Origin: JAPLJM01 sp963708515
GTDB taxonomy: Bacteria; Desulfobacterota; Syntrophia; Syntrophales; Fen-1087
Length of the DNA stretch: 64,000 bases
Assembly: GCA_963708515.1 (NCBI GenBank)
Contig: CAVPSX010000012.1
Location: 248,001-312,000 of the forward strand
Direction: 5' to 3'
A program made the position numbers and the translations under genes. Shown here one piece after another: positions 26,424 through 34,326 of the stretch. The number at the start of each line of letters is the position of its first letter. Position 1 is the first letter of the stretch. The notes under the pieces were generated by a model. That model was not told the origin of the DNA, did not search any database, and saw only the letters and a list, made by a program, of their open reading frames with translations.

Positions 26424-27230
26424 ATGTCAACGACACATCCGTATGAGACTTTCATTTTTGACGAGCCTGTTCCCGGCGTGGGTCGGGTGACGCTGAACCG
26501 CCATGCCCAGCTCAACGCCATCAACATCCGGATGCTCGATGAGTTCGAGTATTTATTCAGGTGGTTATCCGGCGATTGCCCGATCCGGGTGCTCGTCATC
26601 ACGGGCATGGGCCGGGGTTTCTGTGCCGGCGCCGATCTAAACGATGCCGATGTTTACCGGGAATCAGAGGCCTTTGCCGATCCCGATCATTTCCTGCGGC
26701 TTGTTCAGGAACGCTACGCCGCGCTGATATTGGGAATCAGGAACATCCCCCAGCCCGTCATCGCCGCAGTCAATGGTCCTGCAGCGGGCGGTGGTTTCTG
26801 CCTGGCCCTGGCCTGTGACATCCGGATCGCCTCACCGGAGGCCTATTTTGTTGCCTCATTCATCAATATCGGCCTCTCCGGCGGAGAACTGGGAATCTCC
26901 TACATGCTCCCCCGCCTGATCGGCCTTTCCATGACAGCCGATATTATCTATACCGGTAGAAAAGTGACGTCGGATGAAGCGAAACGGATCGGCCTTGTCA
27001 GCGAACGGGTCCCGAAAGAAAGACTGATGGAAGTGACGCTGGCCTGCGCGAAAAGCATGGCCGGCAAAAGTGCAGGCGGCCTCACGCTGACCAAAAGGGT
27101 CCTGGAGCAGAATATCGACGCCCCTTCCCTGAAAGCTGCCATGGACCTTGAAAATCGCAACCAGACCCTGATGGTCTTCTCCGGGGAGTTCTTCAAACTC
27201 ATCGCGCCCTTCTTCAAGTCAAAAAAATGA
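26424..27230 (+). CDS. Enoyl-CoA hydratase/isomerase family protein
   Basis: Crotonase-fold enzyme of acyl-CoA beta-oxidation or a related pathway; 268 residues. Visible elements are FCAGADLND (oxyanion-hole region), AVNGPAAGGGFCLALACDIRIAS (second oxyanion Gly) and the active-site region IGLSGGELGISYMLPR with a Glu. SGGELG in place of the commonest PGGGGT suggests the EchA-type subgroup rather than classical crotonase, so hydratase or isomerase activity on a particular acyl-CoA is open. It directly follows the acyl-CoA ligase and is probably co-transcribed with it. Confidence 0.88.
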   Translation: MSTTHPYETFIFDEPVPGVGRVTLNRHAQLNAINIRMLDEFEYLFRWLSGDCPIRVLVITGMGRGFCAGADLNDADVYRESEAFADPDHFLRLVQERYAALILGIRNIPQPVIAAVNGPAAGGGFCLALACDIRIASPEAYFVASFINIGLSGGELGISYMLPRLIGLSMTADIIYTGRKVTSDEAKRIGLVSERVPKERLMEVTLACAKSMAGKSAGGLTLTKRVLEQNIDAPSLKAAMDLENRNQTLMVFSGEFFKLIAPFFKSKK

Positions 27231-27425
27231 TCTCGCTGGAAAGTTTCAAGGGGTAAACTTTACTTTTCGAGTCTTTTTACGGATAATGTTCGACTGCAAC
27301 TTTATTGAAATCATTTGGGCAAAAAAACTATTTCTATGCTTTTATCTTTTATACGAAAATACGCCTTCCTTCCTGAAAGCGTTATGCAAAATAATTTTAT
27401 TACTGTTTTCATTCCCCATTTTTCA

Positions 27426-27454
27426 TTGACACACAGGAACAGTCCATTTATACT
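27426..27454 (+). promoter_or_regulatory. Near-consensus sigma-70 promoter for the kinase/methyltransferase operon
   Basis: TTGACA (27426-27431) and TATACT (27449-27454) are 17 bases apart, the same hexamers as the promoter at 22104. It leaves a leader of about 260 bases before the kinase start. Confidence 0.65.
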
Positions 27455-27514
27455 GACCTGCAAACAGGAACCTATTTCATCCCTTAAGAAAACAGTCTTA
27501 AAAGGACGCCCGCC

Positions 27515-27550
27515 ATGACAGGTAACACATCTGCTGCCCCGGAGAGATGA
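27515..27550 (+). CDS. Possible 11-residue leader peptide
   Basis: ATG at 27515 with AAAGGA 8 bases upstream encodes MTGNTSAAPER and stops. It lies just after a small inverted repeat and downstream of a strong promoter. No repeated amino acid suggests classical attenuation. It may be chance. Confidence 0.2.
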   Translation: MTGNTSAAPER

Positions 27551-27607
27551 AAAACCTTGGTGATCGCTAACAGTGCTTATGAAAGTGGACCACAAAATAT
27601 CTCACAA

Positions 27608-27712
27608 ATGATGCCACGGATACTGAGCTGCGGTTTGGGAAATATCATGGGCTATCTTTGGGGATTATTTATTCACATATTCACAATACTATTGTCATTC
27701 TATTTCCTATAG
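27608..27712 (+). CDS. Possible 34-residue hydrophobic peptide upstream of the kinase
   Basis: From ATG 27608 the frame encodes 34 residues, of which the last 20 (GYLWGLFIHIFTILLSFYFL) form one hydrophobic segment. It stops 10 bases before the kinase start, and the kinase ribosome binding site AGGGAG overlaps its stop. No good ribosome binding site precedes it. It could be a small membrane protein coupled to the kinase, or chance. Confidence 0.25.
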   Translation: MMPRILSCGLGNIMGYLWGLFIHIFTILLSFYFL

Positions 27713-27722
27713 GGAGCATTAT

Positions 27723-29690
27723 ATGGAAATTCAGAGAGACTATATTATGCCTGCAGCGCTGTATGGCATGTATGAGATGGAACTACATCCGCTTACCCTA
27801 TCTTTCCCCAAAAATCTTGAAAAAGCTTTCCGATATGATTTTTTCAATAAATCTCTGACACTTGTCAGATTTTCGTTACTTTTAGGAATCGTAATATATG
27901 CATTTTTCGGCATTCTTGACGCTTACTTGGTTCCGGAGATGACGAAACAACTTTGGGTCATCCGTTTTGCCGTTGTTTGTCCCTTTCTGTTGGGAATCAT
28001 ATTGTATTCCTATTCTTCCATGTTCAGACAAGTTTTTCAGGTATCCGTTACTGCAGCTATGGTTGTTTCAGGCTTTGGTATTATTTACATGATTCTTATC
28101 ATTCCGTCGCCGGCAGGTTATTCCTATTATGCCGGTTTAATCCTTGTGCTTATATGGGGATACACGTTTACCAGGGTACGGTTTATTTGGGCAACATTAG
28201 CAGGCTGGTTGATTGTTGCATCTTACGAGATCGTGGCCATCTGGATAATAGATACACCCAAGTCCATTTTACTGGGAAACAATTTTTTCTTCGTCAGTGC
28301 AAATCTGGCTGGTATGCTGGCTTCTTATTCCATAGAATACTATGCGAGAAGAGATTTCTTTCTAATGTACAAACTGGAAAACGAGAGACAGATCGTTGAA
28401 GCTGCAAACCAGAGATTGGAAGTCATTGTTAAGGAGCGCACCGCCCAACTGTTGAGAATAAACGAGGAACTAAAACAGGAAATTGAGGAACGGAAAGCCT
28501 CTGAGAGGAAAAGGGTTGAACTTGAAAGTATGTTCCAACAAGCGCAAAAAATGGAGGCCATGGGTACGCTGGCGGGTGGAATCGCACATGATTTTAACAA
28601 TCTCCTTATGGGGGTCCAAGGTCATGTGTCGCTGATGCTCATGGATACGAAGGATGACAACTCCTTCCATGAAAATCTATGTAGTATCGAACAATATGTC
28701 CAGACCGGTACGGAATTGACAGCACAACTTCTCGCCTTCGCCCGGGGTGGAAAATATGAGGTTAAGGCTACGGATCTCAACGAACTTGTAAAGAAGAGTT
28801 CGTATATGTTTGGCCGTACGAAAAAAGAGATAACGATACATACCGAACTGCAGAAAGATATCTGGTTTGTCGATGTCGACCAAGGACAGATCGAGCAGGT
28901 GCTGTTGAATCTCTTCGTTAATGCTTGGCAGGCCATGCCCAATGGGGGTGACATTTACATCCGAACGGAAAACGATACACTTGATGATGACCGCGCGCAA
29001 ATATTCGATGTAAATCCCGGAAAGTACGTGAGGACAATGGTTCAAGATACGGGAATCGGTATAGATGAATCGATATCCCATAGGATATTTGATCCTTTTT
29101 TTTCGACGAAAGACATAGGGAGAGGTGCAGGATTGAGAGGTACAGGATTGGGTCTTTGTCAGTGTATGGTATCTCTGAAAAACCACGACGGCTTTATTAC
29201 AGTTGATAGCGTGAAAAATAAAGGAAGCCTCTTTAGCTTTTATCTGCCGGTAACAGAAAAGAAGATTGCTCATGAAAAAATATACTCCGATATAACCCCA
29301 GAAGGCGCAGAAACAATCTTGCTTGTGGACGATGAAGAGATAATCGTCACTGTTACTGCCAGAATGATGAAAAGGATGGGCTATAGGGTTTTGGTGGCAA
29401 TGAGCGGAGAAGAAGCAGTAAATATTTACAGGGAGAAGATGAGCAAAATTGATATGGTCATTGTGGATATGGTCATGCCGGGAATCGGAGGCAGTGAAAC
29501 CTACGACGCACTCAAGAATATTAATTCAAATGTAAAAGTCCTCCTCTCAAGTGGATACAGCCTTATGGGTGAAGCTACAAAAATATTGGATCGCGGGTGT
29601 AATGGATTCTTACAGAAACCTTTCAACGCTAAGCAACTGTCGCAAAAGATTCGGGAAATTCTGGATGTGAATTCGTGTGAAGTATCTTAA
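27723..29690 (+). CDS. Membrane hybrid sensor histidine kinase with C-terminal receiver
   Basis: Inner-membrane signal receptor that autophosphorylates on His and passes the phosphate to its own receiver. The 655 residues comprise about six membrane helices (45-210), a coiled coil (215-275), and HisKA with LAGGIAHDFNNLL (His289). HATPase_c has an N-box (NLFVNAWQAMPNGG), QDTGIGID and the G2 box GTGLGLC. The receiver at about 530-650 has the phospho-acceptor Asp582 (VIVDMVMPG) and Lys632 (LQKPF). The helical sensor domain has no obvious periplasmic loop, so the ligand may be lipophilic. AGGGAG lies 6 bases before the ATG. The methyltransferase gene follows 39 bases downstream. Confidence 0.9.
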   Translation: MEIQRDYIMPAALYGMYEMELHPLTLSFPKNLEKAFRYDFFNKSLTLVRFSLLLGIVIYAFFGILDAYLVPEMTKQLWVIRFAVVCPFLLGIILYSYSSMFRQVFQVSVTAAMVVSGFGIIYMILIIPSPAGYSYYAGLILVLIWGYTFTRVRFIWATLAGWLIVASYEIVAIWIIDTPKSILLGNNFFFVSANLAGMLASYSIEYYARRDFFLMYKLENERQIVEAANQRLEVIVKERTAQLLRINEELKQEIEERKASERKRVELESMFQQAQKMEAMGTLAGGIAHDFNNLLMGVQGHVSLMLMDTKDDNSFHENLCSIEQYVQTGTELTAQLLAFARGGKYEVKATDLNELVKKSSYMFGRTKKEITIHTELQKDIWFVDVDQGQIEQVLLNLFVNAWQAMPNGGDIYIRTENDTLDDDRAQIFDVNPGKYVRTMVQDTGIGIDESISHRIFDPFFSTKDIGRGAGLRGTGLGLCQCMVSLKNHDGFITVDSVKNKGSLFSFYLPVTEKKIAHEKIYSDITPEGAETILLVDDEEIIVTVTARMMKRMGYRVLVAMSGEEAVNIYREKMSKIDMVIVDMVMPGIGGSETYDALKNINSNVKVLLSSGYSLMGEATKILDRGCNGFLQKPFNAKQLSQKIREILDVNSCEVS

Positions 29691-29729
29691 CAGATGGGTG
29701 AATTCTGAAGCATGTAGGGAATGTAAGTC

Positions 29730-30833
29730 ATGGAGATTAACGGGCGTTTTAAGAAACTTTTTCATGAACTTGAAGCAGGGCATCTCTCCATCAGAGAGCG
29801 GTTGAATTCTCTTTCCGAGAAGGGGAATGATTTACGGAAGATATTGGACAAGGAAGTTGATGACTTCGAAACCTGGCGCTTCCCCATTATGGATGAGTTG
29901 GCAAAGATCTCTTCTGAGTTTGATGCAAAGAAAATAGAAATTCATAAAATTTATATTCAAAACACTAATTACTATGGAATTATCCAGGAAGCCCCCTTCT
30001 ACTGGCGAATTATTAACAAACCCAATGGTTATGCAGGTGATGCCTATATGATGAACTTTATCTATCAGGACCAGTATGAAGGGCAAACCCCTTTTGGGAT
30101 GATGTTACATAAACATGCCCTCGCAACAAAAGCTTGCAAGTCCGTAAGGAATAGGAAAAGTTATTTAACTGCGCAAATCCTGAAGATTGCTCGGGGTAGC
30201 ATTCTGAGCCTGGCTGCCGGTCCTGCTCAGGAAATCAGGGATATTCTCGATAACTCACTGAGAGATCGATACCAATTCCTCGCGTTGGATCATGATATGG
30301 AAACATTGAAAACTTTTGGCAGATCGAGTCCCAACCGACAGTTCAAATATGCCCTTGCTAATGCTTTTCAGATCATTGCCGACAATTACCTGACAGCAAG
30401 ACCAAGGTTGTTTATGGAGAAGTTCTGTTCTCCCAGGAAGGATTTTACAGGTCTGAGTGTTCTTCTCAGTAGCATAAAATATGAGTTGAATTATTTAAGG
30501 AAAGAGGAGTTTGACATGGTGTACAGCGCAGGTCTGTATGATTATATCATGACGTTTCCCATCGATGACAGCAAGGGTACTATTGCTCTGACGAAGAACC
30601 TTTTCAGTCTGGTCAAGCCCGGTGGTTCATTGATCGTGGGTAATTTCAATCATAACAATCCTCGGGACCTCAAGTTCGTCATGGAATACATATATGATTG
30701 GCATTTAATTTATCGAAGTGAACAGGAGATGCTGGACGTGGCCCGCTCCATACCAGAGCGCGAAATCAGGAACATTCATATTGACGAGGAACCCCTCGGG
30801 ATAAACTACTTTTTGAAGATTGAAAAAATGTAG
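29730..30833 (+). CDS. SAM-dependent methyltransferase, PhcB-like (fatty acid methyl ester signal synthase?)
   Basis: 367 residues: a helical N-terminal region of about 100 residues, a conserved linker KPNGYAGDAYMMNFIY (97-112) and NRKSYL, then a class I methyltransferase fold. Motif I is ILSLAAGPAQEIRD (158-171), motif II ALDHDM (185-190), then FDMVYSAGLYDYI (261-273) and LVKPGGSLIVGNF (295-307). From memory the linker and motif I pattern match proteins annotated as extracellular-factor 3-hydroxypalmitic acid methyl ester biosynthesis (PhcB of Ralstonia). That assignment needs a search. Its position directly behind a membrane histidine kinase supports a signal-synthase role. It converges with the HisKA-receiver-cyclase gene, 4 bases between the stops. 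Confidence 0.7.
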   Translation: MEINGRFKKLFHELEAGHLSIRERLNSLSEKGNDLRKILDKEVDDFETWRFPIMDELAKISSEFDAKKIEIHKIYIQNTNYYGIIQEAPFYWRIINKPNGYAGDAYMMNFIYQDQYEGQTPFGMMLHKHALATKACKSVRNRKSYLTAQILKIARGSILSLAAGPAQEIRDILDNSLRDRYQFLALDHDMETLKTFGRSSPNRQFKYALANAFQIIADNYLTARPRLFMEKFCSPRKDFTGLSVLLSSIKYELNYLRKEEFDMVYSAGLYDYIMTFPIDDSKGTIALTKNLFSLVKPGGSLIVGNFNHNNPRDLKFVMEYIYDWHLIYRSEQEMLDVARSIPEREIRNIHIDEEPLGINYFLKIEKM

Positions 30834-30837
30834 GGTG

Positions 30838-32490
30838 TCATTTAGCGAGCCTCTCCTTAAGAAGGAAAGTGAGCATTTCACCCTTGCCTTTCACATCAAT
30901 AAGTCCTCTTTTTTCAAATACAAACTTGTCCTTGATGAACATGTATGTCATTTCCGTAACTTGAATGCAGTTGGGCAGACTTTGGGATTCCATCCGGTTT
31001 GCCATATTTACCGCATCGCCCCACAGGTCATAGATAAATTTTTTCGTACCTATCACCCCGGCTACAACAGGTCCGGTGTTGATACCGATTCGTATATTGA
31101 TCGGTAACTTCTTACGAGAATTGACTTGTGCAACCGCTTTCAGCATATCAATGGCCATCATGGCAACAGCCTCTGCATGACTCGAATGGGGCTCCGGCAG
31201 ACCCCCGACCACCATATAGGCGTCTCCGATTGTTTTGATCTTTTCCAAACCGTATTGCTCGGCAAGTCCATCAAATATAGTGAAAATTTCGTTCAGAGTC
31301 TCAACCAGTTCGGAGGCTGATATGCGGGATGATAGTTCGGTGAACCCAACAAGATCTGCAAACAAAACAGTGACCTCGGGATAGGCGTCAGCAATCGGGT
31401 TCTCTCCCTGTTTTAGTCGCCTGGCAATCGATACGGGCAGGATGTTAAGCAGTAACCGCTCAGACTTTCCGCGTTCGAGGCGCAATTGTTCAAGATAAGC
31501 CTGCTCGCGGTCACGCGACCGCTTCTTCTCTAAACATGCTTGAATTCTTGCTTTCAACAATACCGGGTTGAATGGCTTTGGCAGGTAATCTTCTGCACCC
31601 ATTTCGATGCAGCGAATGACATGATTGATCTCGCCCAATGCTGAGAGCATAATGACCGGAATATGTCGCAGCGAATCTTTGGACTTGAGGTGTTGCAAAA
31701 GCTGGTAACCATTCATCTCAGGCATCATGATGTCTAGCAATACAACGTCAATAGTTTTATTACCGAGAATCTCCAGTGCTTCACGCCCAGTCGAAGCAAC
31801 AACAACCTCATGCCCTTCCCTTTCAAGACGACGAAGAAGGAGATCACGGTTCAGTTCATTATCGTCCACGATCAGTAAAGATCCTCCGCGGTCATCATGC
31901 TGTACGGAGGTATCCTCTGACAATATTTGGATCGTCGTTTCTACATCTTCAAGAATGCTCGTGGAGTTGGCTGTTGACAGTTTCGAATCCATCTTCCAGT
32001 TTTCGCCGTGCCACATCCGGGAGAAATTGTTGACCAGGAAAATGAATCGTTCAGATGCCTGATATATTTTTTTTAAATCCGACATCAAATCATCCGCTTG
32101 TCTCTGAGTTGCTTCATTGATTAGAATCTCAGCATATCCCATAGCGACAATTATCGACGCCGTTATGGCATCATGAATATCCGCCCCTATTGCTTCGATG
32201 TCCAAGACTGCCCTTGCTTCCACCTTCTCATAGTCCAGTATCTCGCTGACAACAGCCATTAATTGTTTTCCAGCATCGTGGACTTCTTGCAGGTCAGGGA
32301 TAAACCCATCGATCCAAGAGTTCTTCGCGTCTTCTATCAGCATCTCACTATAGCCGATGATGCCCATAATATTCGTACGTAACTCATGGTTCATGTGTGC
32401 CAAGAAGGCGCGCTTGGATATGATTTCCAATCTGGAAACTTTTGCTTCACCGGCTTCAAAGATATGTGTATTTTGTGCTGTCTCGGTCAT
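30838..32490 (-). CDS. HisKA-like/receiver/adenylate cyclase response protein
   Basis: Predicted cytoplasmic response protein making cAMP when phosphorylated. The 550 residues comprise a HisKA-like helical domain with an intact H-box (HMNHELRTN, His35), a second HisKA-like helical pair at about 102-165 (IHDAITASIIVAMGYAEIL), and no ATPase domain. A receiver at about 204-320 has Asp253 (LLDIMMP) and Lys305 (YLPKPF). The class III cyclase domain at about 370-545 has metal Asp379 (LFADLVGFTE) and Asp423 (IGDAYM). Lys in EKIKT and Asp488 in YDLWGD are the residue pair typical of ATP rather than GTP selection. The gene is convergent with the kinase-methyltransferase pair, suggesting a phosphorelay partner. 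Confidence 0.85.
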   Translation of the reverse strand: MTETAQNTHIFEAGEAKVSRLEIISKRAFLAHMNHELRTNIMGIIGYSEMLIEDAKNSWIDGFIPDLQEVHDAGKQLMAVVSEILDYEKVEARAVLDIEAIGADIHDAITASIIVAMGYAEILINEATQRQADDLMSDLKKIYQASERFIFLVNNFSRMWHGENWKMDSKLSTANSTSILEDVETTIQILSEDTSVQHDDRGGSLLIVDDNELNRDLLLRRLEREGHEVVVASTGREALEILGNKTIDVVLLDIMMPEMNGYQLLQHLKSKDSLRHIPVIMLSALGEINHVIRCIEMGAEDYLPKPFNPVLLKARIQACLEKKRSRDREQAYLEQLRLERGKSERLLLNILPVSIARRLKQGENPIADAYPEVTVLFADLVGFTELSSRISASELVETLNEIFTIFDGLAEQYGLEKIKTIGDAYMVVGGLPEPHSSHAEAVAMMAIDMLKAVAQVNSRKKLPINIRIGINTGPVVAGVIGTKKFIYDLWGDAVNMANRMESQSLPNCIQVTEMTYMFIKDKFVFEKRGLIDVKGKGEMLTFLLKERLAK

Positions 32491-32860
32491 GGTGCGTTAC
32501 CAACGATGATAGCTCTATATGTATAGTCCTATATATTAAATTCGCAAATCTCCATTTTTCAATGGTTGAGTATATGGATAAATAATTGTACCTGTCAAGA
32601 CAAGTAAAATCGAAAAAGAGTCTTTAGGATTTCTCTATTACTGATTTAATTACATCGCCGTCTATCCGACAGAAGAAAGGAAATAAGAAAAAAGAGCACT
32701 GCCTACCGCTGAACAGCGCTTTCATCAAATACTTGTAATCCTGACTCATATTCTAAGCCAAAAAATAGTTATAGGTAACAACAGTAATCAAAAAAGGTCC
32801 TAACTTGACACTATCTGTCAAGCCAAATATGGTTCAGGACATTTCAGCCGATGATAAAGT
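32491..32860. other. 370-base AT-rich gap behind the cyclase start
   Basis: No gene is visible. A possible minus-strand promoter for the cyclase lies at 32533-32562: TTGAAA (32562-32557), 18 bases, TAATAT (32538-32533). A perfect 7-bp inverted repeat CTTGACA/TGTCAAG with a 5-base loop lies at about 32803-32821. Neither is strong evidence of function. Confidence 0.4.
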
Positions 32861-33220
32861 TCAGCCCGCGGCGACGTGTCTTGATTTTTTCTTCAACTGA
32901 CTGATCTGATGCCGGAGCATGAGGGCTTTCTTATTTTCATTCGATGCCAGCGCCTGCCATCTTAAAGCTTTTAATTCGCGGATTCTGGCTTTGAGCTCCG
33001 GCTTGGTCATTTTGATCTTGACGGCATGCTTCTTTTTCTTGATAGGTGTTTTGTCCTTGATGCCCCTGGCTTCTTTTATGAAGACGATGAGTTCCTCCTT
33101 CTTCATGTCAAGGATCGCCCTTTCGTGGGGAATTTCCGCGGCGATTTCTCGCAATTCCTTGATGGTCAACTTTTCCAGATTTTTTTCATCGTGCTCCTTT
33201 TTGTGAGTTTTTTCTGACAT
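32861..33220 (-). CDS. Small basic protein with Rho-N/SAP-like N-terminus
   Basis: 119 residues, very rich in Lys and Glu. The N-terminal half (LEKLTIKELREIAAEIPH, MKKEELIVFIKEA) has the spacing of a Rho N-terminal/SAP helix-extension-helix domain, which binds nucleic acid. The basic second half (KKKKHAVKIKMTKPELKARI onwards) is helical and ends in QISQLKKKSRH, recalling the ribosomal protein L29 type of coiled coil. A nucleic-acid or ribosome-associated role is likely, but I cannot name the protein. It is single, divergent from the unknown gene at 33488. Confidence 0.65.
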   Translation of the reverse strand: MSEKTHKKEHDEKNLEKLTIKELREIAAEIPHERAILDMKKEELIVFIKEARGIKDKTPIKKKKHAVKIKMTKPELKARIRELKALRWQALASNENKKALMLRHQISQLKKKSRHVAAG

Positions 33221-33487
33221 CGCGCATAGACCCCCTTAATTTAGTATTTTAGGAATCAGCTTGGGATGGATAAATTATATGCATGATCTTTTATACCACA
33301 ACCCATTTTACGGTTCAACTCCATAGAAATAGTGTTATCATATGACTTATGGAGAAAGCTTTTTAGAAAAATATCCCGTTGCCTTCAAATAACTTGTCAA
33401 TCTGGCCGGAGTAATGTAGAAAAACAATAGTAGATTTGAATTTGTTGAAAAATATCACCCACCCATAACCAGAAAGGAGAACACAAA

Positions 33488-34318
33488 ATGCAGGCCCTGT
33501 TTACCCTTACACCGGCGGAATCAAAGCGGTTGATCGGCAAAGGCATCGCATCGCTTCCCGAGATCAAGAGTGCCATGAAAAACGGCTACCTTCTCGTAGG
33601 CAGAGGATCCACCAATGCGTATATTCTTGAAGAAATTCTGGGCAAAAAGTTCCGGAAGGAGGCCTACACGGCAGGCCAGACCATCAAGGGCGTCCTGTGC
33701 GTCCTCGGTCCGGATGAACGGATCAAGCCCGTGATCTTTAATAAAGGCAAGGCGATCGAGGCAGAACCGGCTTCTGTTCTGGATAAACTTTCTCCGGGTG
33801 ATATTCTGCTGAAGGGGGCTAATGCTCTCGATCATCAGGGAAATGTCGGCGTCATCATGGCGAGCCCGGTGGGCGGGACCATGGGTCAGTTTTACATGGC
33901 CATGAAGGCCCGGGGGCTGGAGATCATCTATCCCGTGGGACTGGAAAAAATGGTCCCCTCGGTGGAACTGGCAGCCCAGTTTGGCGGAACGCTGACCCTC
34001 GGCAAGACCATCGGCGCTCGCGTCGGGATGGCCTGCGTTGCCGACGGGGCCCCCTTCACGGAAATTGATGCGATTGAATATCTTTTCGGCGTCGAGGCTG
34101 TTCACTTCGCCTCCGGCGGGTGGGGCGGCGCCGAGGGATGCATTACCCTGGTTGTGGATGGGCCGGATGCAGAGGTAAATAAATGCATCAAATTCATCGA
34201 GCAGAAGATTAAAGGTGAACCCCCATTGCCGGCCGCCAAGAGTCCTTGCAAGACCTGCGGCCTGCCCTGCAGTTTCCAGGGAAAAGATCTGAAACAACTG
34301 CCGGGCTATTTAAAGTAA
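33488..34318 (+). CDS. Conserved-looking protein of unknown function with C-terminal CKTCGLPC
   Basis: I do not recognise this 276-residue protein. It is glycine-rich with several loop motifs that look functional: VGRGSTNAYI (near 37-46), SPGDILLKGANALD, SPVGGTMGQFY and FASGGWGGAEGC. It ends with a cysteine cluster SPCKTCGLPCSF that could bind zinc or iron-sulfur. There is no signal peptide and no membrane helix. The start ATG at 33488 has an AAAGGAG site 8 bases upstream, so it is a real gene. It converges on the PLD/S24 chimera gene, 8 bases apart. Confidence 0.75.
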   Translation: MQALFTLTPAESKRLIGKGIASLPEIKSAMKNGYLLVGRGSTNAYILEEILGKKFRKEAYTAGQTIKGVLCVLGPDERIKPVIFNKGKAIEAEPASVLDKLSPGDILLKGANALDHQGNVGVIMASPVGGTMGQFYMAMKARGLEIIYPVGLEKMVPSVELAAQFGGTLTLGKTIGARVGMACVADGAPFTEIDAIEYLFGVEAVHFASGGWGGAEGCITLVVDGPDAEVNKCIKFIEQKIKGEPPLPAAKSPCKTCGLPCSFQGKDLKQLPGYLK

Positions 34319-34326
34319 TCCAGGCG

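Larger units (their letters stand above)
27231..27722. other. 492-base gap upstream of the sensor kinase
   Basis: The gap holds no normal-sized gene. It carries the promoter at 27426-27454, an inverted repeat TTAAGA/TCTTAA (27484-27501), a possible 11-codon leader (27515-27550) and a possible 34-codon hydrophobic ORF (27608-27712) just before the kinase start. A long structured leader is therefore likely. Confidence 0.5.
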
